DNA of 64,000 nt from Thereva unica. Lineage: Eukaryota; Arthropoda; Insecta; Diptera; Therevidae. The position numbers and the translations under genes are program-made. The notes beneath the pieces were generated by a model. It was not told the DNA's origin. It ran no database searches and saw nothing but the letters and a program-made list of their open reading frames with translations. How positions within the stretch are numbered: position 1 is the stretch's first letter; the number at the start of each line of letters is the position of its first letter. This document shows positions 52,992 to 64,000 of the stretch, piece after piece. The DNA is taken from positions 165,182,393 through 165,246,392 of the forward strand of contig OX465281.1 in NCBI GenBank assembly GCA_949987705.1. Reading direction: 5' to 3'.

Positions 52992-53544
52992 TTCTACTTT
53001 TTAGTTTATTATATGTATTCCGCCATTTTATGATGGCAATTCTATTAGATTTAAAATTACGTCACACAGTTTACTGTATTCATTTGATACCCATGTCGTG
53101 GGCTCGGTGGAACATAATTGCAAAAACGGTCGCCATCTCGGAACCGTCTTCTTGATTTTTTTACAAAAAGGTCAGATTGCATTTAGTACTTATACATGAT
53201 GAGTTGAACTCAAGTTGAACCCAAGTCTAACTACATGTAAACAGGAGTCGAGTTGGGTTAAGGTTGACTGAACTCGACTCAGCTCTGCTACCTGGGTTTA
53301 GTTGAAATTATGCATACGGACATGAGTTCAGTATTTGAGTAGTTGAATTTAGTTAACAGCAGCATCTCTGTGTTTGTTTGTGATTTTTTGTAACGTGTAT
53401 TGCTTCTTTATTATCAACTCACCCTTAACTCAACTATTCATCTCATCATTCATACACATTAACCACCCGAACTACGAGTGTGTGCAAAATTGGAAGTTGA
53501 TCGGTTATATTTTCTACTTTTTAGTCTATTATAAGCTTTCCGCA

Positions 53545-56060
53545 ATTTAGTGTTGGCCGCCATTTTGAATTTGGAATGACGCCACATAGCTTATTGTGTT
53601 CTACCTGTCATATCCTTTCATTTGATACCCATGTCAGAGGGCCGCGAAGCACAATTTCAAAAATCGGGCGCCATTTTGGAACCGACATCTTGATATTTTT
53701 ACAAAATGGCCATATTGCATTGTCATCCAAACTAAACGTGTATGCAAAACTTCAGCTCTATCCGAAACCAGGAAGTGGGTCAAGTTTAACTTCCAAGATT
53801 TGACGACAAACAGTGTAAGTTAAATAAAAGAATTTAAAAAAAAATAAATGGTTAAAAATTTCTTTTAAAAAAAATTCTTTTCATTAACTAAAAGATGTAC
53901 TGAAAAGTAAAAAATAAGAAATATTTTAAAGAAAGCGTGAAATTTCAATTTTAATGAAAAGTTAATTAAAAGAATGGCGCATTTTTCATCAAAAATTGAA
54001 AATATAACTGTAAATCGCGTGAGATTTACAATAACCCTCAATTTTTGGCTTTGTTAATTTCAAATTCTAACAAAATTTTTTAATGAAAAATGCGCCATTC
54101 TTTTAATTAACTTTTTAATTAAAATTGAAATTTCACGCTTTCTTTAAAATATTTCTTATTTTTTACTTTTCAGTACATTTTTTAGTTAATGAAAAGAATT
54201 TTTTTTAAAAAAATTTTTTAACCATTTATTTTATTTTCTACTTTTTAGTTTATTATATGTATTCCGCCATTTTATGATGGCAATTCTATTAGATTTAAAA
54301 TTACGTCACACAGTTTACTGTATTCATTTGATACCCATGTCGTGGGCTCGGTGGAACATAATTGCAAAAACGGCCGCCATCTCGGAACCGTCTTCTTGAT
54401 TTTTTTACAAAAAGGTCAGATTGCAATTAGTACTTATACATGATGAGTTGAACTCAAGTTGAACCCAAGTCTAACTACATGTAAACGGGAGTCGAGTTGG
54501 GTTAAGGTTGACTGAACTCGACTCAGCTCTGCTACTTGGGTTTAGTTGAAATTATGCATACGGACATGAGTTCAGTATTTGAGTAGTTGAATTTAGTTGA
54601 CAGCAGCATCTCTGTGTTTGTTTGTGATTTTTTGTAACGTGTATTGCATCTTTATTATCAACTCACCCTTAACTCAACTATTCATCTCATCATTCATACA
54701 CATTAACCACCCGAACTACGAGTGTGTGCAAAATTGGAAGTTGATCGGTTATATTTTCTACTTTTTAGTCTATTATAAGCTTTCCGCAATTTAGTGTTGG
54801 CCGCCATTTTGAATTTGGAATGACGCCACATAGCTTATTGTGTTCTACCTGTCATATCCTTTCATTTGATACCCATGTCAGAGGGCCGCGGAGCACAATT
54901 TCAAAAATCGGGCGCCATTTTGGAACCGCCATCTTGATATTTTTACAAAATGGCCAGATTGCATTGTCATCCAAACTAAACGTGTATGCAAAATTTCAGC
55001 TCTATCCGAAACCGGGAAGTGGGTCAAATTTAACTTCCAAGATTTGACGACAAACAGTGTAAGTGTTGGCCGCCATTTTGAATTTGGAATGACGCTACAT
55101 AGCTTATTGTGTTCTACCTGTCATATCCTATCATTTGATACCCATATCAGAGGGCCGCGGAGCACAATTTAAAAAATCGGGCGCCATTTTGGAACCGCCA
55201 TCTTGATATTTTTACAAAATGGCCAGATTGCATTGTCATCCAAACTAAACGTGTATGCAAAATTTCAGCTCTATCCGAAACCGGGAAGTGGGTCAAATTT
55301 AACTTCCAAGATTTGACGACACCCAGTGTAAGTTAAAATAAGCGCCATTTTGGAACCGCCATCTTGATATTTTTACAAAATGGCCAGATTGCATTGTCAT
55401 CCAAACTAAACGTGTATGCAAAATTTCAGCTCTATCCGAAACCGGGAAGTGGGTCAAATTTAACTTCCAAGATTTGACGACAAACAGTGTAAGTTAAATA
55501 AAAGAATTTAAAATAAATGGTTAAAAAAAATTTTTAAAAAAATTTCTTTTATTAACTAAAAAATGTACTGAAAAGTAAAAAATAAAAAATATTTTAAAGA
55601 AAGCGTGAAATTTCAATTTTAATGGAAAAGTTAATTAAAAGAATGGCGCATTTTTCATCAAAAAATTTTGTTAGAATTTGAAATTAACAAAGCTAAAAAT
55701 TGAGGGTTATTGTAAATCTCACGCGATTTACAGTTATATTTTCAATTTTTGATCAACTATTCATCTCATCATTCATACACATTAACCACCCGAACTACGA
55801 GTGTGTGCAAAATTGGAAGTTGAACTTTTATATTTTCTACTTTTTAGTCTATTATAAGCTTTCCGCAATTTAGTGTTGGCCGCCATTTTGAATTTGGAAT
55901 GAAGCCACATAGCTTATTGTGTTCTACCTGTCATATCCTTTCATTTGATACCCATGTCAGAGGGCCGCGGAGCACAATTTCAAAAATCGGGTGCCATTTT
56001 GGAACCGCCATCTTGATATTTTTACAAAATGGCCAGATTGCATTGTCATCCAAACTTAAC
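53545..56060 (+). repeat. Satellite region of unit 2
   Basis: Monomers of the ~275-bp family at about 53552-53828, 54797-55063, 55064-55332, a shortened one to 55497, and another at about 55877-56060, broken by hairpins and the GAGTTGA-rich spacer. Confidence 0.85.
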
Positions 56061-56090
56061 GTGTAAGCAAAATTTCAGCTCTATCAATTT

Positions 56091-59000
56091 GATTGTACTC
56101 AAATTGTTTTGTAAGTATTTTTATCACTTCAATTTTGTTTAAAAATAATCAAAGAAGATAGAAAATATATTGTTTGTTCTACGGGATCGCATTTGTTTTT
56201 TTTTTTTTTTGTTCCAAATGTGTTACCTGATATGTATTTTCGTTTTACTATTTTACTTGGTCCTACCTTTCGGATGGTATAAGATTTATCTCTTTTACCG
56301 AGATTTGGTTTAAACGCATATTCTAAGAAAATATGTCCGCACAGCAATTTTTATGCTACGTAATATCTACTACACAACACACTAAAATTTTTTCCCTGAG
56401 AGAATACCTGTCATGTCCTTTTATTTATAATATTAATAGAGTTAAAGCAGGGCTGAGAAACATTTACCACTACAGTCGTCGCTCAGCTGAGACATGCAAA
56501 CATAAAATATTAGATAACATAAAAGATCACAAAACATCAAACAGAGAAATAAAAACGCGTCGAACACACCATAAACCCGATCAAAATTGCCATTTTTCAA
56601 AAATTCCAACGGGAAATAATTTTTCAAAAAATTTTTGAATTTTTTTTTAATATTTATTTTCTAAATTAGTTTCCCAATTATAAACCGATCCTACAAGAAA
56701 TGGCACCATTGTTAGCTAATGTTAAAAAAAAATAGGACGTCAACTACTCAAAAATAATGAACCGATCTTGTTGCCGGCACTACATAAACACCATTTTCAA
56801 CAATTTTTAGCCCTTTAGGTGCAGTTCTTTTCTAGTAAGCAAAAAGGGAATATAACGTAATTCAAAAATTTTGGTAGCTATTTGCAAGATCACACTTGCA
56901 CCTAGCGACTTCTAAACCTTTCGCAAGCTGAAAAAATCTCGCGTTCCAGCAACAACACGAGGAGCCGCAATTACACTAAAACACAACCCACAAATGTTGC
57001 TACTGATACGTGAGAATTTTATTGCACAGTATTCTTAGCGGTAGAAAATATAAAAGCGAAATAAAGTAAAAGTTTTGTTAACATAATTTTAAAATGAATA
57101 AAAAGAAATTGGCATTTCTGATTTTTAAAAATACCTTAGAAATTATTTGATATGACAGATCAATAAGGGAAGCAATTTTGATGAATTAACTTTTATCTTG
57201 ACTTCTCAGTTTTACTGTTTTCCAACTTGAGTGCCTGAGCTGATGTGTCAGCCTTTGTTGTTGGAATCGGAACCCATATAAACATGCGCCACTATAAAAA
57301 ATACAAACAAGAATGTAATAATAATTGTGCTATGCGCATTATTAAATGAAATATTTATATATGTAGTAATAAAAAGTAAGACGCGTGAAATTGCTCAACA
57401 AATTGTTCTCATAATACAAGTAACGCGTTTTATTAAAACAAAATGTCGGCGAGATCCCGGGATTGAATTTCAGGCATGAAATCAGACCCACTCTCAGCTA
57501 CCGCTAGGTATTCTGCACTACGTGCTAGATGCTGTATATTTTGGTCGCGAATTATCCAATAACGACAATTGCGTTTTAAACTTTACGATGGTATCGCACA
57601 TTGTGCGTTCGGTAGGCCGTAAGAAAAACCTTCCTCGTAAAAAAATGATTTTTGTAACACAACTGGTAGACGCCTGCGCTATGCCGGGATAAGAAAAATG
57701 AGAGGTGCGTGCTGTGGCTAGGACCATTAATCAAAATATGAATTTGAAGAATAAGAGATGCCTACCAAATTGCTATGATACAAAACCTGAAAGAAAAGAC
57801 CGAAGGATAGGCGTACAGTAGTGATGAGCAAAAATGGTCTTAGTCTTGCAGTTTGGTTTTGGCCTTGCATATTTAGCAAGACCAAGACTCAGCTATGCTC
57901 GCAAGACTAAGACTAACTGTGCAAGACCAAGACCAAGACTAAATGAGCAAGACCAAGGCGAAGAGCAAGACTTTAGCAAGAATCTCAAAAAATTCTCATC
58001 GTCAGATTCTGATGTTTGGTCTTCCCGTAAAAAAATGACACGGAACATAAAATAGAGATCCCCTAAATAAGGGCATTCTTTTACAAATTAAACACTTTTA
58101 TTAATCAACATTTTTGATGTCCTTACAATTTTGTTTACCAAGCTCCTATGCAAAATAAGCGAACCCATATTTTTTTCTTCTTTTTTTCCAATATTTTCAA
58201 ATAAAAGGGGGCGGGGGTAAAAGTTTGCACCACTCGCCAATTACATACTTTTTCAATTCGCTATAACTCCGCTTCTATTAATGGTATCATTTAAAAGGTA
58301 ATTAAGAGATCTTTATTTATTAATTAAAATTTTGTAAAAAATGTTTTAAATTAGTATTTGTTATTTTGAAGTTAGGAAGGGATCCAATAATAATCTCTAA
58401 TTATTAAAACAATCGGTGAGCCTTAGGAATCCAAAATATATTATATTGATTTGTACATATCGAGGGTTTCCTGTCAAAAGGGCGTATCAACCAAAACATG
58501 GATTTAGAGGATTCAATAAAAACATTTAAAAAATCGGTGCATTTTTTTCATATTGCTTATCATCGAAAATAAATGTTTTTAGGCGTATGTTTTGGATACT
58601 TTTATTCATTTTACGACATTCTGGCACGAAAAATATACGATTCTAAGAAAAAAAAAGTTATAAGCACAAAATCGCGATTTTGTGGATACGCCCTTCTGGC
58701 AGGAAACCCTCGATATGTAGTTATATGATATAGACGTTTCGACATTTACAAAATTTATGTCATCATCAGCTAAAAAAAAGTGTGAAATTATATTAGTTGC
58801 CTCAACAATATGAAAGTAACAATGGAATCTTACCACAAAATTAGCATTATCATTAAGAGTTAAAGTCATAAAAAATGAACATTAATACATAATATATCCC
58901 GCACTCAACAAATATTTGACAAAATAAATTTTATATTTAGTTTTAAGTTTCATTTTACTGTTGATCTTATTACTGTGATTTATGATTGTGAAGGATTGTC

Positions 59001-61981
59001 ATCAATAAAACATATAGAACTAATCACCAATATCTATCTAACCGTAATAAAAATAAATTTATTCATATTGTACGAATCCTTCATTATAAATTATTAAATT
59101 TAGAAATTAGTGATACTTTCGCAAATTTAAGACATAATAAAATAAATGGTTAAAAAATTAAAAAAAAAAATCTTTTCATAAACTAAAAAATGTACTGAAA
59201 GGTAAAAAATAAAAAATATTTTAAAGAAAGCGTGAAATTTCAATTTTAATGAAAAAGTTAATTAAAAGAATGGCGCATTTTTCATCAAAAATTGAAAATA
59301 TAACTGTAAATCGCGTGAGATTTACAATAACCCTCAATTTTTTGCTTTGTTAATTTCAAATTCTAACAAAATTTTTAGATGAAAAATGCGCCATTCTTTT
59401 AATTAACTTTTTCATTAAAATTGAAATTTCACGCTTTCTTTAAAATATTTTTTATTTTTTACTTTTCAGTACATTTTTTAGTTAATGAAAAGAATTTTTT
59501 TTAAAAAAATTTTTTAACCATTTATTTTATTTTCTACTTTTTAGTTTATTATATGTATTCCGCCATTTTATGATGGCAATTCTATTAGATTTAAAATTAC
59601 GTCACACAGTTTACTGTATTCATTTGATACCCATGTCGTGGGCTCGGTGGAACATAATTGCAAAAACGGTCGCCATCTCGGAACCGTCTTCTTGATTTTT
59701 TTACAAAAAGGTCAGATTGCATTTAGTACTTATACATGATGAGTTGAACTCAAGTTGAACCCAAGTCTAACTACATGTAAACAGGAGTCGAGTTGGGTTA
59801 AGGTTGACTGAACTCGACTCAGCTCTGCTACCTGGGTTTAGTTGAAATTATGCATACGGACATGAGTTCAGTATTTGAGTAGTTGAATTTAGTTAACAGC
59901 AGCATCTCTGTGTTTGTTTGTGATTTTTTGTAACGTGTATTGCTTCTTTATTATCAACTCACCCTTAACTCAACTATTCATCTCATCATTCATACACATT
60001 AACCACCCGAACTACGAGTGTGTGCAAAATTGGAAGTTGATCGGTTATATTTTCTACTTTTTAGTCTATTATAAGCTTTCCGCAATTTAGTGTTGGCCGC
60101 CATTTTGAATTTGGAATGACGCCACATAGCTTATTGTGTTCTACCTGTCATATCCTTTCATTTGATACCCATGTCAGAGGGCCGCGAAGCACAATTTCAA
60201 AAATCGGGCGCCATTTTGGAACCGACATCTTGATATTTTTACAAAATGGCCATATTGCATTGTCATCCAAACTAAACGTGTATGCAAAACTTCAGCTCTA
60301 TCCGAAACCAGGAAGTGGGTCAAGTTTAACTTCCAAGATTTGACGACAAACAGTGTAAGTTAAATAAAAGAATTTAAAAAAAAATAAATGGTTAAAAATT
60401 TTTTTTAAAAAAAATTCTTTTCATTAACTAAAAAATGTACTGAAAAGTAAAAAATAAGAAATATTTTAAAGAAAGCGTGAAATTTCAATTTTAATGAAAA
60501 GTTAATTAAAAGAATGGCGCATTTTTCATCAAAAATTGAAAATATAACTGTAAATCGCGTGAGATTTACAATAACCCTCAATTTTTGGCTTTGTTAATTT
60601 CAAATTCTAACAAAATTTTTTAATGAAAAATGCGCCATTCTTTTAATTAACTTTTTAATTAAAATTGAAATTTCACGCTTTCTTTAAAATATTTCTTATT
60701 TTTTACTTTTCAGTACATTTTTTAGTTAATGAAAAGAATTTTTTTTAAAAAAATTTTTTAACCATTTATTTTATTTTCTACTTTTTAGTTTATTATATGT
60801 ATTCCGCCATTTTATGATGGCAATTCTATTAGATTTAAAATTACGTCACACAGTTTACTGTATTCATTTGATACCCATGTCGTGGGCTCGGTGGAACATA
60901 ATTGCAAAAACGGCCGCCATCTCGGAACCGTCTTCTTGATTTTTTTACAAAAAGGTCAGATTGCAATTAGTACTTATACATGATGAGTTGAACTCAAGTT
61001 GAACCCAAGTCTAACTACATGTAAACGGGAGTCGAGTTGGGTTAAGGTTGACTGAACTCGACTCAGCTCTGGTACCTGGGTTTAGTTGAAATTATGCATA
61101 CGGACATGAGTTCAGTATTTGAGTAGTTGAATTTAGTTGACAGCAGCATCTCTGTGTTTGTTTGTGATTTTTTGTAACGTGTATTGCTTCTTTATTATCA
61201 ACTCACCCTTAACTCAACTATTCATCTCATCATTCATACACATTAACCACCCGAACTACGAGTGTGTGCAAAATTGGAAGTTGATCGGTTATATTTTCTA
61301 CTTTTTAGTCTATTATAAGCTTTCCGCAATTTAGTGTTGGCCGCCATTTTGAATTTGGAATGACGCCACATAGCTTATTGTGTTCTACCTGTCATATCCT
61401 TTCATTTGATACCCATGTCAGAGGGCCGCGGAGCACAATTTCAAAAATCGGGCGCCATTTTGGAACCGCCATCTTGATATTTTTACAAAATGGCCAGATT
61501 GCATTGTCATCCAAACTAAACGTGTATGCAAAATTTCAGCTCTATCCGAAACCGGGAAGTGGGTCAAATTTAACTTCCAAGATTTGACGACAAACAGTGT
61601 AAGTGTTGGCCGCCATTTTGAATTTGGAATGACGCTACATAGCTTATTGTGTTCTACCTGTCATATCCTATCATTTGATACCCATATCAGAGGGCCGCGG
61701 AGCACAATTTAAAAAATCGGGCGCCATTTTGGAACCGCCATCTTGATATTTTTACAAAATGGCCAGATTGCATTGTCATCCAAACTAAACGTGTATGCAA
61801 AATTTCAGCTCTATCCGAAACCGGGAAGTGGGTCAAATTTAACTTCCAAGATTTGACGACACCCAGTGTAAGTTAAAATAAGCGCCATTTTGGAACCGCC
61901 ATCTTGATATTTTTACAAAATGGCCAGATTGCATTGTCATCCAAACTTAACGTGTAAGCAAAATTTCAGCTCTATCAATTT
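56091..61981 (+). repeat. Macrosatellite unit 3 (5,891 bp)
   Basis: Same parts as unit 2 without its extra ~650 bp. 264-bp foldback at 58455-58718, hairpins at about 59136-59531 and 60382-60776, satellite monomers at about 60092-60368, 61337-61603 and 61604-61872 with a truncated last one. Confidence 0.93.
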
Positions 61982-64000
61982 GATTGTACTCAAATTGTTT
62001 TGTAAGTATTTTTATCACTTCAATTTTGTTTAAAAATAATCAAAGAAGATAGAAAATATATTGTTTGTTCTACGGGATCGCATTTGTTTTTTTTTTTTTG
62101 TTCCAAATGTGTTACCTGATATGTATTTTCGTTTTACTATTTTACTTGGTCCTACCTTTCGGATGGTATAAGATCTATCTCTTTTACCGAGATTTGGTTT
62201 AAACGCATATTCTAAGAAAATATGTCCGCACAGCAATTTTTATGCTACGTAATATCTACTACACAACACACTAAAATTTTTTCCCTGAGAGAATACCTGT
62301 CATGTCCTTTTATTTATAATATTAATAGAGTTAAAGCAGGGCTGAGAAACATTTACCACTACAGTCGTCGCTCAGCTGAGACATGCAAACATAAAATATT
62401 AGATAACATAAAAGATCACAAAACATCAAACAGAGAAATAAAAACGCGTCGAACACACCATAAACCCGATCAAAATTGCCATTTTTCAAAAATTCCAACG
62501 GGAAATAATTTTTCAAAAAATTTTTGAATTTTTTTTTAATATTTATTTTCGAAATTAGTTTCCCAATTATAAACCGATCCTACAAGAAATGGCACCATTG
62601 TTAGCTAATGTTAAAAAAAAATAGGACGTCAACTACTCAAAAATAATGAACCGATCTTGTTGCCGGCACTACATAAACACCATTTTCAACAATTTTTAGC
62701 CCTTTAGGTGCAGTTCTTTTCTAGTAAGCAAAAAGGGAATATAACGTAATTCAAAAATTTTGGTAGCTATTTGCAAGATCACACTTGCACCTAGCGACTT
62801 CTAAACCTTTCGCAAGCTGAAAAAATCTCGCGTTCCAGCAACAACACGAGGAGCCGCAATTACACTAAAACACAACCCACAAATGTTGCTACTGATACGT
62901 GAGAATTTTATTGCACAGTATTCTTAGCGGTAGAAAATATAAAAGCGAAATAAAGTAAAAGTTTTGTTAACATAATTTTAAAATGAATAAAAAGAAATTG
63001 GCATTTCTGATTTTTAAAAATACCTTAGAAATTATTTGATATGACAGATCAATAAGGGAAGCAGTTTTGATGAATTAACTTTTATCTTGACTTCTCAGTT
63101 TTACTGTTTTCCAACTTGAGTGCCTGAGCTGATGTGTCAGCCTTTGTTGTTGGAATCGGAACCCATATAAACATGCGCCACTATAAAAAATACAAACAAG
63201 AATGTAATAATAATTGTGCTATGCGCATTATTAAATGAAATATTTATATATGTAGTAATAAAAAGTAAGACGCGTGAAATTGCTCAACAAATTGTTCTCA
63301 TAATACAAGTAACGCGTTTTATTAAAACAAAATGTCGGCGAGATCCCGGGATTGAATTTCAGGCATGAAATCAGACCCACTCTCAGCTACCGCTAGGTAT
63401 TCTGCACTACGTGCTAGATGCTGTATATTTTGGTCGCGAATTATCCAATAACGACAATTGCGTTTTAAACTTTACGATGGTATCGCACATTGTGCGTTCG
63501 GTAGGCCGTAAGAAAAACCTTCCTCGTAAAAAAATGATTTTTGTAACACAACTGGTAGACGCCTGCGCTATGCCGGGATAAGAAAAATGAGAGGTGCGTG
63601 CTGTGGCTAGGACCATTAATCAAAATATGAATTTGAAGAATAAGAGATGCCTACCAAATTGCTATGATACAAAACCTGAAAGAAAAGACCGAATGATAGG
63701 CGTACAGTAGTGATGAGCAAAAATGGTCTTAGTCTTGCAGTTTGGTTTTGGCCTTGCATATTTAGCAAGACCAAGACTCAGCTATGCTCGCAAGACTAAG
63801 ACTAACTGTGCAAGACCAAGACCAAGACTAAATGAGCAAGACCAAGGCGAAGAGCAAGACTTTAGCAAGAATCTCAAAAAATTCTCATCGTCAGATTCTG
63901 ATGTTTGGTCTTCCCGTAAAAAAATGACACGGAACATAAAATAGAGATCCCCTAAATAAGGGCATTCTTTTACAAATTAAACACTTTTATTAATCAACAT
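61982..64000 (+). repeat. Macrosatellite unit 4, cut by the window edge
   Basis: Matches the first ~2 kb of units 2 and 3, including the 1,062-bp block and the GACCAAGAC-rich block. The array continues beyond the window. Confidence 0.93.

Larger units (their letters stand above)
49552..56090 (+). repeat. Macrosatellite unit 2 (6,539 bp)
   Basis: Same order as unit 1 plus the 1,062-bp block (49841-50902). Its end is ~650 bp longer than that of unit 3, because an extra satellite monomer, a half-hairpin (about 55510-55752) and another monomer are inserted near 55480-56060. Confidence 0.93.

Noticed and set aside
44711..64000. Small frames of 60-134 codons repeated in each unit
   Set aside because: They lie over hairpins, satellite monomers and the GACCAAGAC block and are explained by those repeats.
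44495..64000. Assembly duplication as the whole explanation for the tandem units
   Set aside because: Not excluded, but units differ by a 1,062-bp block, a ~650-bp module gain, the poly(G) length and scattered substitutions, which argues for real copies.

Overview
This window is a dense, nested pile of transposable elements from an animal genome, most likely an insect. The evidence for that is the combination of BEL/Pao and Ty3/Gypsy LTR elements, Jockey/CR1-like LINEs, short Helitrons with internal satellites, TTAA-targeted piggyBac-type MITEs and tRNA-derived SINEs, all in AT-rich DNA. I see no host gene, rRNA gene, functional tRNA gene or CRISPR array. The species cannot be named from the sequence. 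Names such as Gypsy-A or LINE-B are labels of convenience for this window only.

Layout. 1-4320 holds debris: two reverse-oriented fragments of the Gypsy-A LTR (1-256, 4192-4320), a foldback repeat (261-562) and minus-strand remnants of a LINE (1262-2553). 4327-12771 is Gypsy-B on the minus strand, LTR to LTR, with a tRNA-Trp-like primer site. It is interrupted by a SINE (4712-5038), a ~95-bp MITE (about 6850-6945) and a 3.4-kb foldback element (7877-11313). 12776-33847 is Gypsy-A on the plus strand. It has a 512-bp 5' LTR, a tRNA-Leu primer site, gag, protease, RT, RNase H and integrase. It is broken by a tRNA-headed SINE (15113-15580) and by LINE-B (16956-19917, minus strand). Its 3' LTR is split by an 11.5-kb insertion of LINE-A (22301-33810).

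LINE-A has a gag-like ORF1 and an endonuclease/RT ORF2, and carries five later insertions: Helitron-1 (23997-25387), a LINE 3' fragment with a perfect 13-bp target duplication (26306-26925), a TTAA element (27454-28127), Helitron-3 (28744-29979) and Helitron-2 (30482-33570). For the first three, taking out the insert plus one target copy keeps the ORF2 frame, so the order of events can be read directly. 33848-37955 is degraded DNA with an orphan tRNA-Trp primer site, a transposase remnant and one stray satellite monomer. 37956-44042 is a BEL/Pao element on the minus strand with 5-bp target duplications. A piggyBac-type MITE sits in it at the RT catalytic box.

44495-64000 begins with a Helitron-like 3' terminus (minus orientation). 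It is followed by a macrosatellite: four tandem copies (the last cut by the window edge) of a ~5.9-6.5-kb unit. Each unit is built from foldback hairpins, a GACCAAGAC-rich block and ~275-bp satellite monomers related to the ~125-bp array inside Helitron-1.

None of the autonomous elements looks intact: every pol region has stops, frame changes, deletions or insertions. Little here works together as a pathway. The useful content is the relative chronology of insertions, the SINE-LINE 3'-end sharing, and the link between Helitron termini and satellite growth.
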